DNA of 64,000 bases. Source: Chlorokybus atmophyticus (Eukaryota; Streptophyta; Chlorokybophyceae; Chlorokybales; Chlorokybaceae). Below the pieces are notes generated by a model. That model saw only the letters and a program-made list of their open reading frames with translations. It was not told the DNA's origin and did no database searches. This document shows positions 48,316 to 60,516 of this stretch, piece after piece. The stretch is from NCBI GenBank assembly GCA_009103225.1, contig RHPI01001517.1, forward strand, positions 18,911 through 82,910, given 5' to 3'. Positions within the stretch are counted from its first letter, which is position 1; every line of letters starts with the position of its first letter. A program made the position numbers and the translations under genes.

Positions 48316-51300
48316 CTATCGTTCATATGGCACTGCCCTCCAGTCGATATCGGAACTGTGGGATTGATACACCGTGTGAGGTAAGATATCAGCCTCGCCC
48401 TCCCATTCTTCCGAGGACTGCTGCGCAATAGGGTGCGAAGCAAGGCCCCTGGCATCGATATCGATGTCATCACCATCATTATCACCATCAATATCATCAC
48501 CGTCACCACTACGCTCGTGGTCGATACCAGGGATGTAGTAGGAGGAGATGGGGTCATTTTCCTCTTCCTCTTCTTCATCATCGTGGATATCCTCCTCCGC
48601 GTGGGTCAAGAGCGTGGCGGGTGCGCGCAGCGATATCGGTGGGAGGGTGACGTGCGTGAGTGTGTGTGCATTGCCATTGTGTGTATGTGTGTGTGTGTCT
48701 TTGTTGTCGTCGGGTTGAGAGCAGTCGCAGCCTTGCAACGCGTGGAGCCGACGTGTTCGCGCAAGAATCCGCACAGCATTACGCGTCTTTCTCCACAGTC
48801 GTTTGCCGGGACGCTTAAGCGCGTTGACGTAGTCGTGCTCCCATTTGGTTGTGAGTCGCGAGGTGGAGGACACGTGTGGGGGTGCGTACGTGATGCGCGG
48901 GTCATTGCGCGGCTCGTCGTGTGGGACGTTCAGCTCCGATACAGTGTCCCGTGCGGATATGAGCAAAGGTGTCGGTGGAGATATCGGCGGGCTCTCGTCG
49001 ATGTTGGTGAACTGCGTGTCAAAATCGGTCCGTATCCGACCGCTGAGCACCATCGACACGAAGTCCTCCTCCTCCACAGGTGTTGTTGTCAAAGGTGATG
49101 TTGTTGGGGGAGAGGAGGAGTTGTTGTTGGTTGTTGGCTCGGGGATCTCGGTGCCTCGGTGTGGTTGTTCTCTTGGCGCGGCGGGACTGTGGTTATACAA
49201 CATGAGAAACTTGCAACTTTCGGGCAGCGAGTCCACGCTGGCATGAGTGGATGACGCGGCTGTGGATAAGGAGGGTATAGATATCGACTGCAGGTGGAAG
49301 CTCGCACGGGAACGGTAGCCTTTTCTGCTCTGCCGCTCCTCTCGATAGGCTTTCTGTACAATCGTGGAGGCTTCCTTCCACAAACTCTCCTCAGTCAACT
49401 GCAGCTCGCTGATCAGATCTGCAGACACAAACCACAACCCAACATGTCGGCATGTGTGAATGTGTACACGCGTGCTCTCCACCACCGCAATACCCACCAG
49501 CGCCAGAATCCAACACATGTGCTGATATACCATTGCATGCAAAAAGTCCAATGCGTGGCACTGATGACAACAACAACAAAAAAAAAAACTGTAGCGTCAA
49601 GTACCCGCCGCGCTGGCATCCGAGGACCTTTGCTCCCTTCCCGCTAAGAACGAGACCAGGCCTTTCCCTGACAGCGGCTGTCCCGGCAACAGCGCGTGGT
49701 TCGTGCTGCGGCGGGGCTTCAACACGCCGGGCAGGATGCGCTGCGCAACAAGTGTACGTGTTATGACGGAAACCTTTGTGGCAGGTTGTGTTCAATTGCA
49801 TGGTTGATATTGTGGCATTTGCGCCCTCACATGAGTCCGCTCGAGGTCGAGCAGCGTGCGTACGGCGAAAGTGGCAATGTCGCCGTCTCCTGCCTGCACC
49901 CACGAGTCCACCACCAACGTGCCCGGCAGCAGGCCCATCGCCCTCCTCTGCCTGCACAACCATCATCACCATCACCGTCAGCACACCACCATCCTCATCC
50001 TCATCATCATGTGTATGACGATCAGACGTTGTACTGACCTGCGGTAAGGTGTGCCGGAGCCGGTGTCGAGTGGTATGTCTTTGCGTTCGCCAAAGAGTCT
50101 GCGAGGCCACGGCACTGCGAGTCTGTCTTCCAGAGACGAAGTGCGTCGCTCCAGTATCCGCCGCATGTACTCGCTCTAAGACGAGGAACACAAACAGTTG
50201 TCAGCACTAAGCGTGTCACAACACCCACACACACATGACACATCGAGTGCATGCACACACATTTGCGTATGCAAACACACATGCACCAGCACGTGCAGAT
50301 GCACACGCGCGCGTGCACACACACATGTGTGTGATCTAACCAGGCTGGCGGGCTTAAGGTAAGCATATTTGTTCATATTTGTTTGCTGCTTGATTGCAGT
50401 CATGCAACCGTACCTGGCGAGCCACGGTTGTGACCAACACTAGAAGCGCCTCCGCAAACTCCTCTCTGTACGGGTGATCCACATCGGACAAGATGGTCTG
50501 CCCCATCTTCAACCCCTGCATGAGTATGGTAGTTTATTCAGTCACCAACCCTAACCCCAACACCAACACCACCACCAAAACCAAAACCACCACCACCAAC
50601 AACAACAACAACAACAACAATAGATGATGACTCACGATAACGACTCACCCTTGCAACCGGGTGGTGGGCGACGAGAGCGGGGTCGATGGGAAGCAGGTCT
50701 GAGCTGTCGCTGTTGTTGGCGAGGAGTGCGGCGGCGATCCTTGTGTTGTCGCGGATGCGCGAGTGCTGCTCCGCAAAGGAGGCGGGGAACTGGTTCAGGG
50801 GGACAGCAGGGAGCATGTTGACCTGTGTGCATTGATCGCAGTATTGATTGCTCGTTGCAACTGTAGAGCTTGATGAGACACTGAGACTTAGCACGCAACC
50901 ACACATACATGCACGCTCGCACACACACACACGCAGGAAGCCATCATTGTTGGCATATACAGGAGAACGCCACGCACAAGCGAATAAGAACACACGCACG
51001 CACGCACGCACGCACATGCACGCATACGGGCGTCTGCGTGCATACGCGCGCACGCACATACAGACATTGATTACGAAAAGAATGCATGTCGGCTAACCAC
51101 ATGTTTTTCAAGCGTACTTTTGACTTGGTGGAGTCACATCAGCAGACAGACAGACAGACAGACAGAGAGTCAAATTGCCTCAGCAACGGTGTTCGCCCAA
51201 ACACCAGTCCAGTTGTTCAGTTGTTCGGTTGTTTAATACAACTTCAGCCCCGCGAACAACAACTGACTAGATGATCATGTAAGTAGTCAACAAGAAGGCG

Positions 51301-51392
51301 AAACATACCTGTACAGTGGCATCGAAGAGGAGGAAGTAGCGCGTGACGAGCCATGACCAGAGTTCTGCGGGACTCCAAACAATGCCGACCAT
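48316..51392 (-). CDS. Unrecognised 618-residue protein
   Basis: Seven exons, read downward: 51392-51309, 50822-50649, 50515-50414, 50175-50039, 49951-49831, 49740-49605, 49418-48316. Phases all agree; TAG stop. The start (MVGIVWSPAELWSWLVTRYF) is the only ATG upstream that joins in frame. Residues 1-300 look like a folded helical domain (NQFPASFAEQHSRIRDNTRI, REEFAEALLVLVTTVARQ, EYMRRILERRTSSLEDRL, LLPGTLVVDSWVQAGDGDIA). The last exon encodes ~366 residues that become low-complexity: Thr/Asn/Ser runs, a basic patch (KRPGKRLWRKTRNAVRILAR), a His/Thr run and acidic tracts (EEEEEEND, DGDDIDGDNDGDDID). I do not recognise the family. No signal peptide or transmembrane segment is evident. The exon around 48660-48720, encoding the His/Thr run, could be an unspliced repeat. 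Confidence 0.75.
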
Positions 51393-54300
51393 ATATAGGT
51401 CTAAGTTAGCTACAAATTGTCGGTGGTGGTGATAATGATGACACTAGTTCCCTGCTCGCTGCGAAACTACGCGCCCACATGCCAGCTGTCACTCCCTCTT
51501 CAACTGGCAACCTCCTCTTCCTCTTCCTTCTCTTTACTAAAGAAAAGCACCACATCTCATAACAACCCAACTCTAATCTACTACTTCATTGCTTCAATCT
51601 CTCTCACAGCCTTATCACCATCGGTTCAGCTTCCAGTCCCGGTCACTTGATCCACACTCTCCTTGGGAGCCCTAACTGGTAGCTTTACACCATCGACCAG
51701 CGCTATCAACAAATGATATAGACACCAGAGCAGACGAGGTTGACTCAGAAGCCGGCAATCCGCTGTTATTGTGTGTCTTGTCCCCTGTATGAGCAAGATC
51801 TGGGTGACTGGAAAGCACAATCTAGGTCAGCAATTGCAATGTTGAATAATTGAACCTTCGACTTCCACAAGGAATGGGTACTAACTTTTTCCAATAGCTG
51901 TCAGCTAGAAGCTATGAAACAACTGGACAGATATCATAGACAAGAGCAGAAGACTTCTAAGCTGAAACCCTAGTAGGACAGCCTGTGACAGCTCTTCCCC
52001 TCAAAGCAACAAGATGGTATATTGAGCAGTACAGTTATGAGCCTACGCACTACGGGCGCAAGCAAGCCAACATCAGATCTGAATCCGGATTACCTATGCC
52101 AAAGCAGGAGACAACATCGCAGCACATCATCCGCAACAAAGGACTCCTCCTCCAGCCTGTCGCAACCTGGCAGTGTCTCACCTGATGGTGAGCTATGCAG
52201 CGGCGGCTAAGCCAGCGCTTCCCTTCCTTGTATGACTAATGTTTCAAACCGCATTAAGGCAGCCCCACCTCCTCCTCTTCCTCCTCCGCGTCGTCCTCCA
52301 CGTATCCCTCGTCCTGCACCCGGCGCCCCCGCCGCCGCCGCCTGCTGCGCCTGCCTGGCAACCGTGGCGCTGCCAAACTGCCTGGCGACCCGTTTTTTTC
52401 TCATGAGTTACGGAGTTAACCTAATTCTTGGCCTAAAATTGGCTTTGGTTTGGGCTTGCGGGAACATGTCACAATATGCGCCACGTGACGTCCGAGATTT
52501 CCCGGGTTATTACGATCTGACTGGATGTAGGTATTGCAAGGCTCAGGCAGGAAGGTAAGTTGCTTGTATTTCACCATGTAAACTACCTGGTGTCTGTACA
52601 TCTTTCATGATAACCATAGCCCCTCAGGTGGGCTACGATTGCGCGTGTCACTTGTTAATAAACAAACATGCTGATGGTGTGATTTTGATGTCGTTCAACA
52701 TTACACATACATTAATCTTGTAGATTTAATGATATTGATATATTTAAACAACAACAGCGATTGAGTTAATTGTACAATTGTTCATGCATGTCGTAGTACA
52801 CGGAAAAACACGAGGTCAATTATATTTGACCTCGTATTAAAAAGTGCATAATTGACATCTACATAAGATATGTACTGTGGTTGTGGTGGCATGGTTTTTT
52901 AAGCAAACTCTGTCAAAAAGTTAATGCTTTATTAAAACATATGATTAACAGAGGCGGGTGATCTTTGTATACATCAATCCCAACAGCAAAATGTATGCAT
53001 CTTCATTTCAACCAATTTGGGTACACGGATGCATTTTCGCGTGCAATTCCGGCAGCAAGACCTTGTGAACGAAATATGACAAAATATAGTTTCGTATGTA
53101 ATTGATACATCAATGTTTTACAAACAGTAATGTATTTAGGAGACCCAACAAAGGCCAGAGCACATCACACAATGTGTCATTGTAAAGTCCAATAATGTTT
53201 GAGTCAGTAAAAAATGAGATTATGTACAATGTAGCGCAGCAAGTAGACACTCTCAAAATTGTATAACATCTCAATGTGCTAAGCACCACACCCTTAGTCA
53301 GGTTTACACAATTAATTTAAGCATGGCGTGCATGTATGATGTATGTGATTATGGGAAATACATGAGACATGTGCTTTTGCCTATGGTTGCGACTTATGCT
53401 ACCTGGTGTAGTAGTTCAGATGCCACATTATTGTGGTGTTTTTTATGTGCGTTTATGCAGACACTTTCATTGTAAACCTCTCACAGCCATAGCCACTTAT
53501 TAAGCTAATAGCAAAGCGTAATATTCAGTGTCTGTGAAGTACTCACGTTGCAAAAATCTCGCATGCATCATAAACGCGCATGTTTGCAAACATGGAAATT
53601 TGGCACAATAATGTGGTCAGCACCCTTCATGAGTTAAGCCAGATTGCGTGCAGCCGACACACGAGGCGAACGTGCAAGCGCCCTCGTATTGTCTCATGTG
53701 TTTAATGAACACCAGTTGTATTCCTGCGCCTGCCTGCTTCGCTGCTGCTGGGCTTACATTGTGTGTTAGTGTTTGCAAGTTACAGTTCTCAGGGGCCTGG
53801 GCCAGCCCGTTGCTCTTGTTGCTGTTGTCGTCAACTTTGCTCTCAATCACTCCCATTGTGTGCTGTGCCTGGCTTGGTGTATTGCTGCCTGTTTGCTTGC
53901 AAGCGTGTACACTACTGCGTTGGTGCCTACATATGGTACATGCGGCGCGTCTACAAAATGCTGTATTTTTGCATATGTACAGGACACCAGGGACTGCCTA
54001 CGAAGTGTCGTACAAACGCTTATACAGCCTTGTGGCGCAGAGATGCTCAACGACCAACAACAGGTAAGTGGGATAAGTGGCGGTGGGGGGAGAAGTGCAA
54101 CTGCCCCTACATAATATGTGTGGTATGATGATATTGTGGTTGCTGTGCTGCTAGCGTATGCTGCTCGGTTCTACTTATGTGCTGCTGCTGCAAGTGCTTG
54201 TGCTTTGGCTCATGTTCTGCTACACGCGTAATTCTACTGCTACTGCTAATGTTGCGTTGCTAAGCATATAGCCGTTGGGGTTGAGCTGCAGAACGAAGTC

Positions 54301-55087
54301 GGCGTGGCTCAGTTTGCCTGCAGGCATTGCTGCGTCCTGTGTGGCTCTGCGGACGGGTTTACACCAGCAGCAGCAGACCTATCCTGTAAAGACTGGCGGC
54401 GGGCAAAGCACAAGCACTTGCAACTGCACAGCACTGCACACTTCACCCACTCCACATCCCTCTCGCCCTGCCTTGCTGCTGCGCATGCGGTGCTGTTGCT
54501 GGTCGACCTACTCTGACCATCAGCACCTGTTGCTACAGATTGGTTGGTGTGCTTGCTGCCTTGCCCTGCTGCTCTGCCCTGCCCTGCGCTGCCCACCGCC
54601 TCACTTGCACGCACGCACTTAGCTAAACATATATTTAGTGTGTATGCCCTATCTTTGCTTGCGTTGCTGTGCCTCACGCTTGCTTGTTCCAATTGCATCT
54701 GCTACTCATATCAGCCTATATGCTTGCTACTCACCGCTTGATTTGCGTGTTGCATTGACTATGTGCTGGGCCAGTTGAACGTGACGTGCCGGCGCGCTGA
54801 ACCATAGAACAAGATATAAGATTTGAAAGACCACTCGACATGAACGATTGCCCTTGTCAACAACTTTCTTGCGGTGGCATTGCTTGGTAGCTTAGACGCC
54901 GCTTGCTTGTTTGCTGCCTCCCCTTGCTAAGCGTGCTGCTGAAGGGCCAAGCGCACTGCTACCTGCTTTCCAATAAGTGGCAGCTGCGGCACCCATGCCG
55001 TCCAAACTGAACTTGCAATGCACTGTACAGACACGTGTCGGTGAAGAAGATAGTAGCTAAAGCAGTGTATCAAAATGCAAAATGCTT
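51393..55087. other. Long region without a confident gene
   Basis: 51440-52560 has scattered short frames, including a Gly/Arg-rich one on the minus strand (52404-52207) and a Ser-rich one on the plus strand (52022-52210); neither extends by splicing. 52600-53600 is AT-rich with an inverted repeat (10 bp arms) at 52815-52840. 53970-54516 holds a possible exon pair listed separately. A (CAGA)n run lies upstream of the window gene at about 51148-51167 in the first part of the unrecognised gene's flank. Confidence 0.45.
53982..54516 (+). CDS. Possible two-exon gene fragment with a Cys-rich segment
   Basis: Between a TGTACAG acceptor (53981) and a CAG|GTAAGT donor (54063) lies DTRDCLRSVVQTLIQPCG..., phase 0. 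It joins in phase 0, after an acceptor at about 54290, to NEVGVAQFACRHCCVLCGSAD...SCKDWRRAKHKH, which stays open to TGA at 54514-54516. The spacing CRHCCVLC and a following Cys with His-Lys-His suggests metal binding. No start exon was found. It may be a gene fragment, a small gene with an unseen 5' exon, or chance. Confidence 0.3.
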
Positions 55088-58000
55088 TCATGAATGGCCT
55101 TCACCCTTGTCGCTGCTTTCACAGGTATCGCTGATGATCGCGCACAACACATCATACACACACCAAGGGAAGCTTAACAGTGGTCTCTTAACTTGGCCCT
55201 TCTTGTTCTTGATTGTGGTTTGCATGGCGCTCTTGTATGCTGCCACGTACCACGCCGACGCCTTGGCCTTGACGGCCTCTGCGAAGGGCGCATTTGCGTA
55301 CCATGGGTCATCTTTGAGGCCCTCCGCAAACTTGTTGCGAAGGTCGCGCCGCAACTCTGCAACCTGAAGCTTAACTCTTTCCTTCACCTATCGAATATCA
55401 GGCAAGCATGATAAGCCTACAACCTTTGGGTAGTTAAACTGATCCAATAATTGTTGGTCATGTCACTCGCATCTCCCCCAACGCCACGTACCTCTCCGAG
55501 TTTTCTACGATAGTAGTGCGACAGTTGCAGGATATGACCACTCAGGATCTCCCCCTCCAACTTGATGCCGTAGTGCTTCATGATGCCCTTCAACTGCGAG
55601 AGGCACACTTAAGTTGAAGTTCTATGTCAGAGCAGATGCACATTGGTAGCAACAATTTATATACTGCATGGAGGATTAGTGGAGATAGAGACATGTGCTA
55701 TGCTGGTCAAGTACAGGACGATCAAAGTGAGGTATGGACTGTGCTCGTACCCGGTTGTTGTAATGCTTCAAAAGCTTGTTTGCTTCCTCCAGGTACTCTT
55801 GATACCCTGGCACTACCAACGTGGAGTCCACAACGATTTCCTGCAAAGCAATGCAATACAGCAAGGAAGGCTGTGCATCAGAGGGCTGTAAAATGCATGC
55901 AGTGCCGCGCTGTTCTCTATGTGTACAGATATAAGATACTACCAACGAAGTTACATGTTTCGTCAGTGTGTTCGGCCATGCACACAGTAGATGCACTCCA
56001 CTCCTCACCTTTGTCGTGTCTTCCGCCGCAGTGGTGGCTTCTTCTTCCTTCGCTCTGGGTTCCCTCCAGAGTGTGCCAATGACGGTCTTAGACACGTAGG
56101 TAGGCTTGTCATCTTTCTGCATCCAATCCGGGAACTTTTTTGCTCTCAGATGTGGCGGCAAGGTGACTATTTCTCCGCTTTTGACGGAGTCCACGGCAGC
56201 GGAGTGCAGCTGAGCCAGCTGCATGCATTCAAAGTCAAATGCTCTGTCTGGCCGTCGGTCGGCAAGAGCCTGCCACAACACATTCACGTAAACAAGTGCA
56301 GCTATTCAAATGGACACGCACTTGTAGTGGGCAGCGTTGCAGGCAGGAACACAAAAGGTATGCTCACGACCTACCAGCCAGGAGTTGGCAATGCTTCCCA
56401 GGTTATCGTGGGTCATAAAGTTGACGAAGAATTCTGCAACGTGAGCTATGGTCACCTCGCCAACAACCTCTGTAGGTGGCTTGTGTTGGTAGTCCAGCGT
56501 TGCAGTGTTCCTGGAAGTAAGATCCGTTACAAAAGGCTATTGCGACAGCATGTAGTGTTCATACCGCAATGCCGGCATGAGGCGCGAGTCCCACAAGCAC
56601 ATGTACAGATCCCCATCAAGGTCACCTACACGCATGCGTATGTGAGCGCTCTATTCTCCATCAAGTTGAGTGCAATTTTTCTCACCTCCAGCCATCTCAG
56701 TGAACTTCGGGCGATCACCATGCACGGAGAAGACAACAATGTTGCACAACTCTGCTTGGCGCAGCACCGGGTGGTCTACCGCTGTCAACACGCGCACATC
56801 ACCTGCATGTGGATGAGGTTGCTTGCATGACGGGTGGCTGTGAGGACCAGATATGACATACCAATGCACGGTACCTGGATGCACGCAGGGGTTGCGCGTG
56901 ACAATAACATCTCCTTGCACAGGCGCCACGGTTACGTCTGCATCTGGATTGAAGGGCTGAAGAAACACTTCACCCGGCTGCAGCACGCCGTACTCATCGG
57001 CAACACCCATCAACAGCACGCCATTGGGCACCAGTATGCGCGACTTGAGCTGCAGCTCCTTCAGCTGCGAAGCTCTAAAGGCTTGCAACATGGCTTGCAA
57101 GAGGGGCTCATGAAGGCCCGCACCTGCTGCAAGCATGGCTTCCGCCACTGCCATGGCGCCGCTACCCACACCGGAAGTACTCAGCAGCTTTCTGCACTTG
57201 TGTCGGTCTTTCAGTGCCAGCTCAAGCTTGCATACCATGTCGCGTTGCAAGTCAATAAAGACATTGTCTTCGACGCCAAGTGTCTTGAGCAGAGTGATCA
57301 CCTGCGTGCGTTGTAATGCATCAGCACTAGCAAAGCGCTACAAAAGCCCAACATTGCTCATGCGTGATACTCGCCTGTCGATTCAAGTAAGCCGGTATCC
57401 AGCGCGCTGCGCCGATGAGTTCAAAGTCGGTGTGTTGGCAATCAAATTTCTGCATGCTCTGACGCAACAACAGCTGCTTCGGGCAACCGGTTGTCAATGT
57501 CACAACGCCTTTGTACCCGCCGAAGCGGATCTGCAACGCGGATGGCTTTCCAGACAAGAGGCGCGGATCCTTCCTTGAGACTGCCTCCCTCAAGAAAGCA
57601 GGAGACACTTGCCCAACGCCATCAGTGAAGCAGTACTCAACGCCATTGATTGGTGAGTGTCTCTTGATGTCTGGCATGGTTGCGTAATCTGCAGGCTCCA
57701 TGCAGCACACTTTGTAGGTTGTGCTGAAGCATTGGCCCATGCGGGCTGCATACTTGGCAGGGATCTTGATGCTTGTAAAGTCACCCATCCGGCTGCGCAT
57801 GCAAGTGTAATCTGAATTTGCATGCATGCGCCCATGCAAGCGCCTATCTGTGCCGGCTGCGCATGCACGTCTGGGTGGTTATGTGCGTGCGCGCGTGCAT
57901 GTGCCAACTTGCGCGCAAGCACTTTGTTTGCGCATATGCATGCGTATCTGTGCTTGTGTGCGTGTGCATCTGTCCAGCAAACAAGATAGCAAAGAACTTG

Positions 58001-60516
58001 CGAACCCACAAGGCCTGCAAGGCTTGGTTACCTCCGGAGGACTGCAGCAGTAAGGTTTGCAATTCCAGCAAAAAACCACACGGCACCCTCCCGCAGCTGG
58101 CTTGACGAAAACGCCAACACCTCGTAGTGCCTGCATGTTAAACCATCAACAATGCGCGCCAAGATTTTACCTCCACCGGAGAAGCTGATGCATTTTACGA
58201 GACAAGACTGCGTATTGATACCAACACACCTGCCGTGTATCCAGATGCCGTCCTCAAGGAAGCGCTTCACACGCTTGCCCACACTAGTGAACCCATTGCG
58301 AGTGGTCAGGGCCATTGAGTGCAGCGAGTAAAAGTTCTCATCTGTGAACTGCACCCGCAGGAACCTGTCAATGTGCGCATACTCTCTTGGGATACGATTG
58401 CTCTCGTCCAACTCCGGTCCCCCATAGTACATTGTCAATGGTGTGACCCATACTTTCCGGACCCATACCAGTTGGTCGACCCTTGGACATGTCACATATG
58501 CACTAACGCCTGCCCACTGCACCCAAGAACAAGTCAGCCTCGCATTGCAATGCACAATTGATAAGACAAGTGTTTTACACCTGGACTGCACTCTTTAAGT
58601 ATGCAAGAGTTGCATACAGCGCACACGCGTGCGAGTGCGTGCACGCGCGTGTGGAACTAGAGCGCATTCAAGGATCGATTGTGTGGAATGTGTGTGTGCG
58701 CGCACAAATTTGTGCGCTCGGATGCGTCATGCGTCATCAATCCTCAACTCACCATGTTGCAGGCCTCCTGCAACACCGCAACAGGGTCAAAGATCTCGCT
58801 GTATGCTCCCATGGACTGGAGCACGGACACAGCATGGTCCTCTTGCAGGCAGCCCAACTGCTCGAAGAACGGCATGCTATGGTTATGTACACTGAGTGTC
58901 CCGTACCGCAGTAGTGCCTCCAAAGAGAACGATACAGAGAAAGGTAGCTGCAATGCGCATCGTGCCAGTTCTGGCGTCTCGCGGTAAAAGTTGTGCTCTT
59001 CAAGGTCTTCCTCTGAAACTCCACATGCTTCACCCCTGCGCACGATGACGTGCAAAGGGCGCTTCCAGGCATGTGAGGTTGACAAGCCATAATCGGCAAA
59101 CCGCTGAAGCAGCGCCTCCACCTGTTGTGACATGTTCAATACGCGCATTGTGCAACTACGTTGTAGTACACGCCATATAACATAAACCAGCCTACCTCTC
59201 CGCGCGTGACTGTAGGGGAGCAGACCAGCCGATAGGCATTGCACTGCTTCAGGACTTGAGCGCTGGTGAAGTCGACGGCGCGATCCCAGTCGTCCTCCGG
59301 ATCCATCTCCCAATTTGCTACAAAACCACCCCTGCAGTCACACTTACATGTGAGCACACACGAGCATTAGCAGCGGAAGTGTCTGATACATGTCAGTATT
59401 ACATTGAGGCAGGTGGGAGGCGTCTGTACACACGAGGAAGGTTCCGAAGAGTCAGCAACAGCACCTGCATAGACAACAGTGTCCACTCAACAAGTGATGT
59501 CTAGAATTGAAGCGATGTAGCAGTTCATACCATTTGTTGTGACCAAGTGTCCACCTCCACGGCTTTGAGATCACGCAGCTGCAGTACAAGCCTGAACTTG
59601 GTAGGCCCTTGCCACTTGCCAGGGTTGTTATAGAAGCCATTGTCATCGCAGTGTTTTAAATCATCATTACTGCTGCAGTCTTGAGAGTACCACTGTGGCA
59701 TGACCAGCTCGATGTGGAGCATCCGCCTGTCAAACTGCACGTGAAAGTTGATGTCGCGTGGCTGCTCAACTGAGAGGAGCTGCATTTGATGTAGCTGTGT
59801 TGCGCCGGTCCATTGCGCCACCTCGAGCGCTGCGCAATCGTACACTGCAGCCTTCATCCTTGGCTGTCGATCGCTGGGGTTGCGTGGGGTTGCAACCTGA
59901 TGCAAGCCCTGGTTGTGATTGTGCATATAAAGTTTGATTGTGACATTAAAGAATTTGTTACGTTTGGACCAAAGACACCATCAGCAATGCTGGCAAACAG
60001 CTATTGCAACAATTCCTCCACCCTGATGCGACGGTTGTCCATCCAGAGTTGGCCTTGATTCGCCTTCCTTATGAGCTCTTCAGCGGCATAACTGTGTGCA
60101 GTAGTCCTTGGTAACTCCATATGCAGCCATGCATGCAGTAGTTGTATAGCGTATATGTGTTTGTTGTGTTCGTGCATGAGCAGCAGGGATATGTGCGCGC
60201 GCAGCTGTCTGCGTTTGATTGTGTACCTGCATGCCACTCGCACGGTGCCGTAGCCGCGAGACTGCGTCAACACATAACCGTCGAGTAGGTCGCATTGCCT
60301 GGTTGCAATACGGCATGCCACCAAGCTCGAGGTGTGTTCATCAAAGAACTTCTTCACCACCATGGCATGCGCATGGTACGGAAGATTGCCCACGTGCAGC
60401 TGCACATAGACAGACACAAGAACACGCACAGTCAATATCCGAAGAAGCGCAGCGAATATCATAACACTTTCGGCAGCTATCATCTAACTCACCTCTATTT
60501 CCTCTTGGCGCTGCAT
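55088..60516 (-). CDS. RDR: RNA-directed RNA polymerase of the plant RDR1/2/6 type
   Basis: Seventeen exons, read downward: 60516-60493, 60399-60227, 60091-60022, 59896-59544, 59331-59196, 59121-58753, 58516-58230, 58130-58032, 57792-57375, 57301-56875, 56802-56686, 56625-56565, 56510-56375, 56269-56009, 55840-55751, 55593-55492, 55387-55088. Phases agree; 1140 residues, the usual RDR length. The N-terminus (LHVGNLPYHAHAMVVKKFF) is RRM-like. The catalytic domain has YYGPELDESNR-like, YEVLAFSSSQLRE, MGDFTSIKIPAKYAARMGQ, FTDGVGQVSPAF, QIRFGGYKGVV, PCVHPGDVRVL and the active-site GDLDGD (Asp about 826, 828, 830), then FFVNFMTHDNLGSIAN. The C-terminus KASAWYVAAY...LLSFPW matches the family end. 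It makes double-stranded RNA from single-stranded templates for Dicer. One intron (57374-57302) begins GC (CAG|GCGAGT). The exon-4 donor (59543) was chosen over 59530 to keep frame. Confidence 0.96.

Noticed and set aside
48433-49098. 221-codon plus-strand frame
   Set aside because: Antisense to the last exon of the 618-residue gene; low complexity and no splice support.
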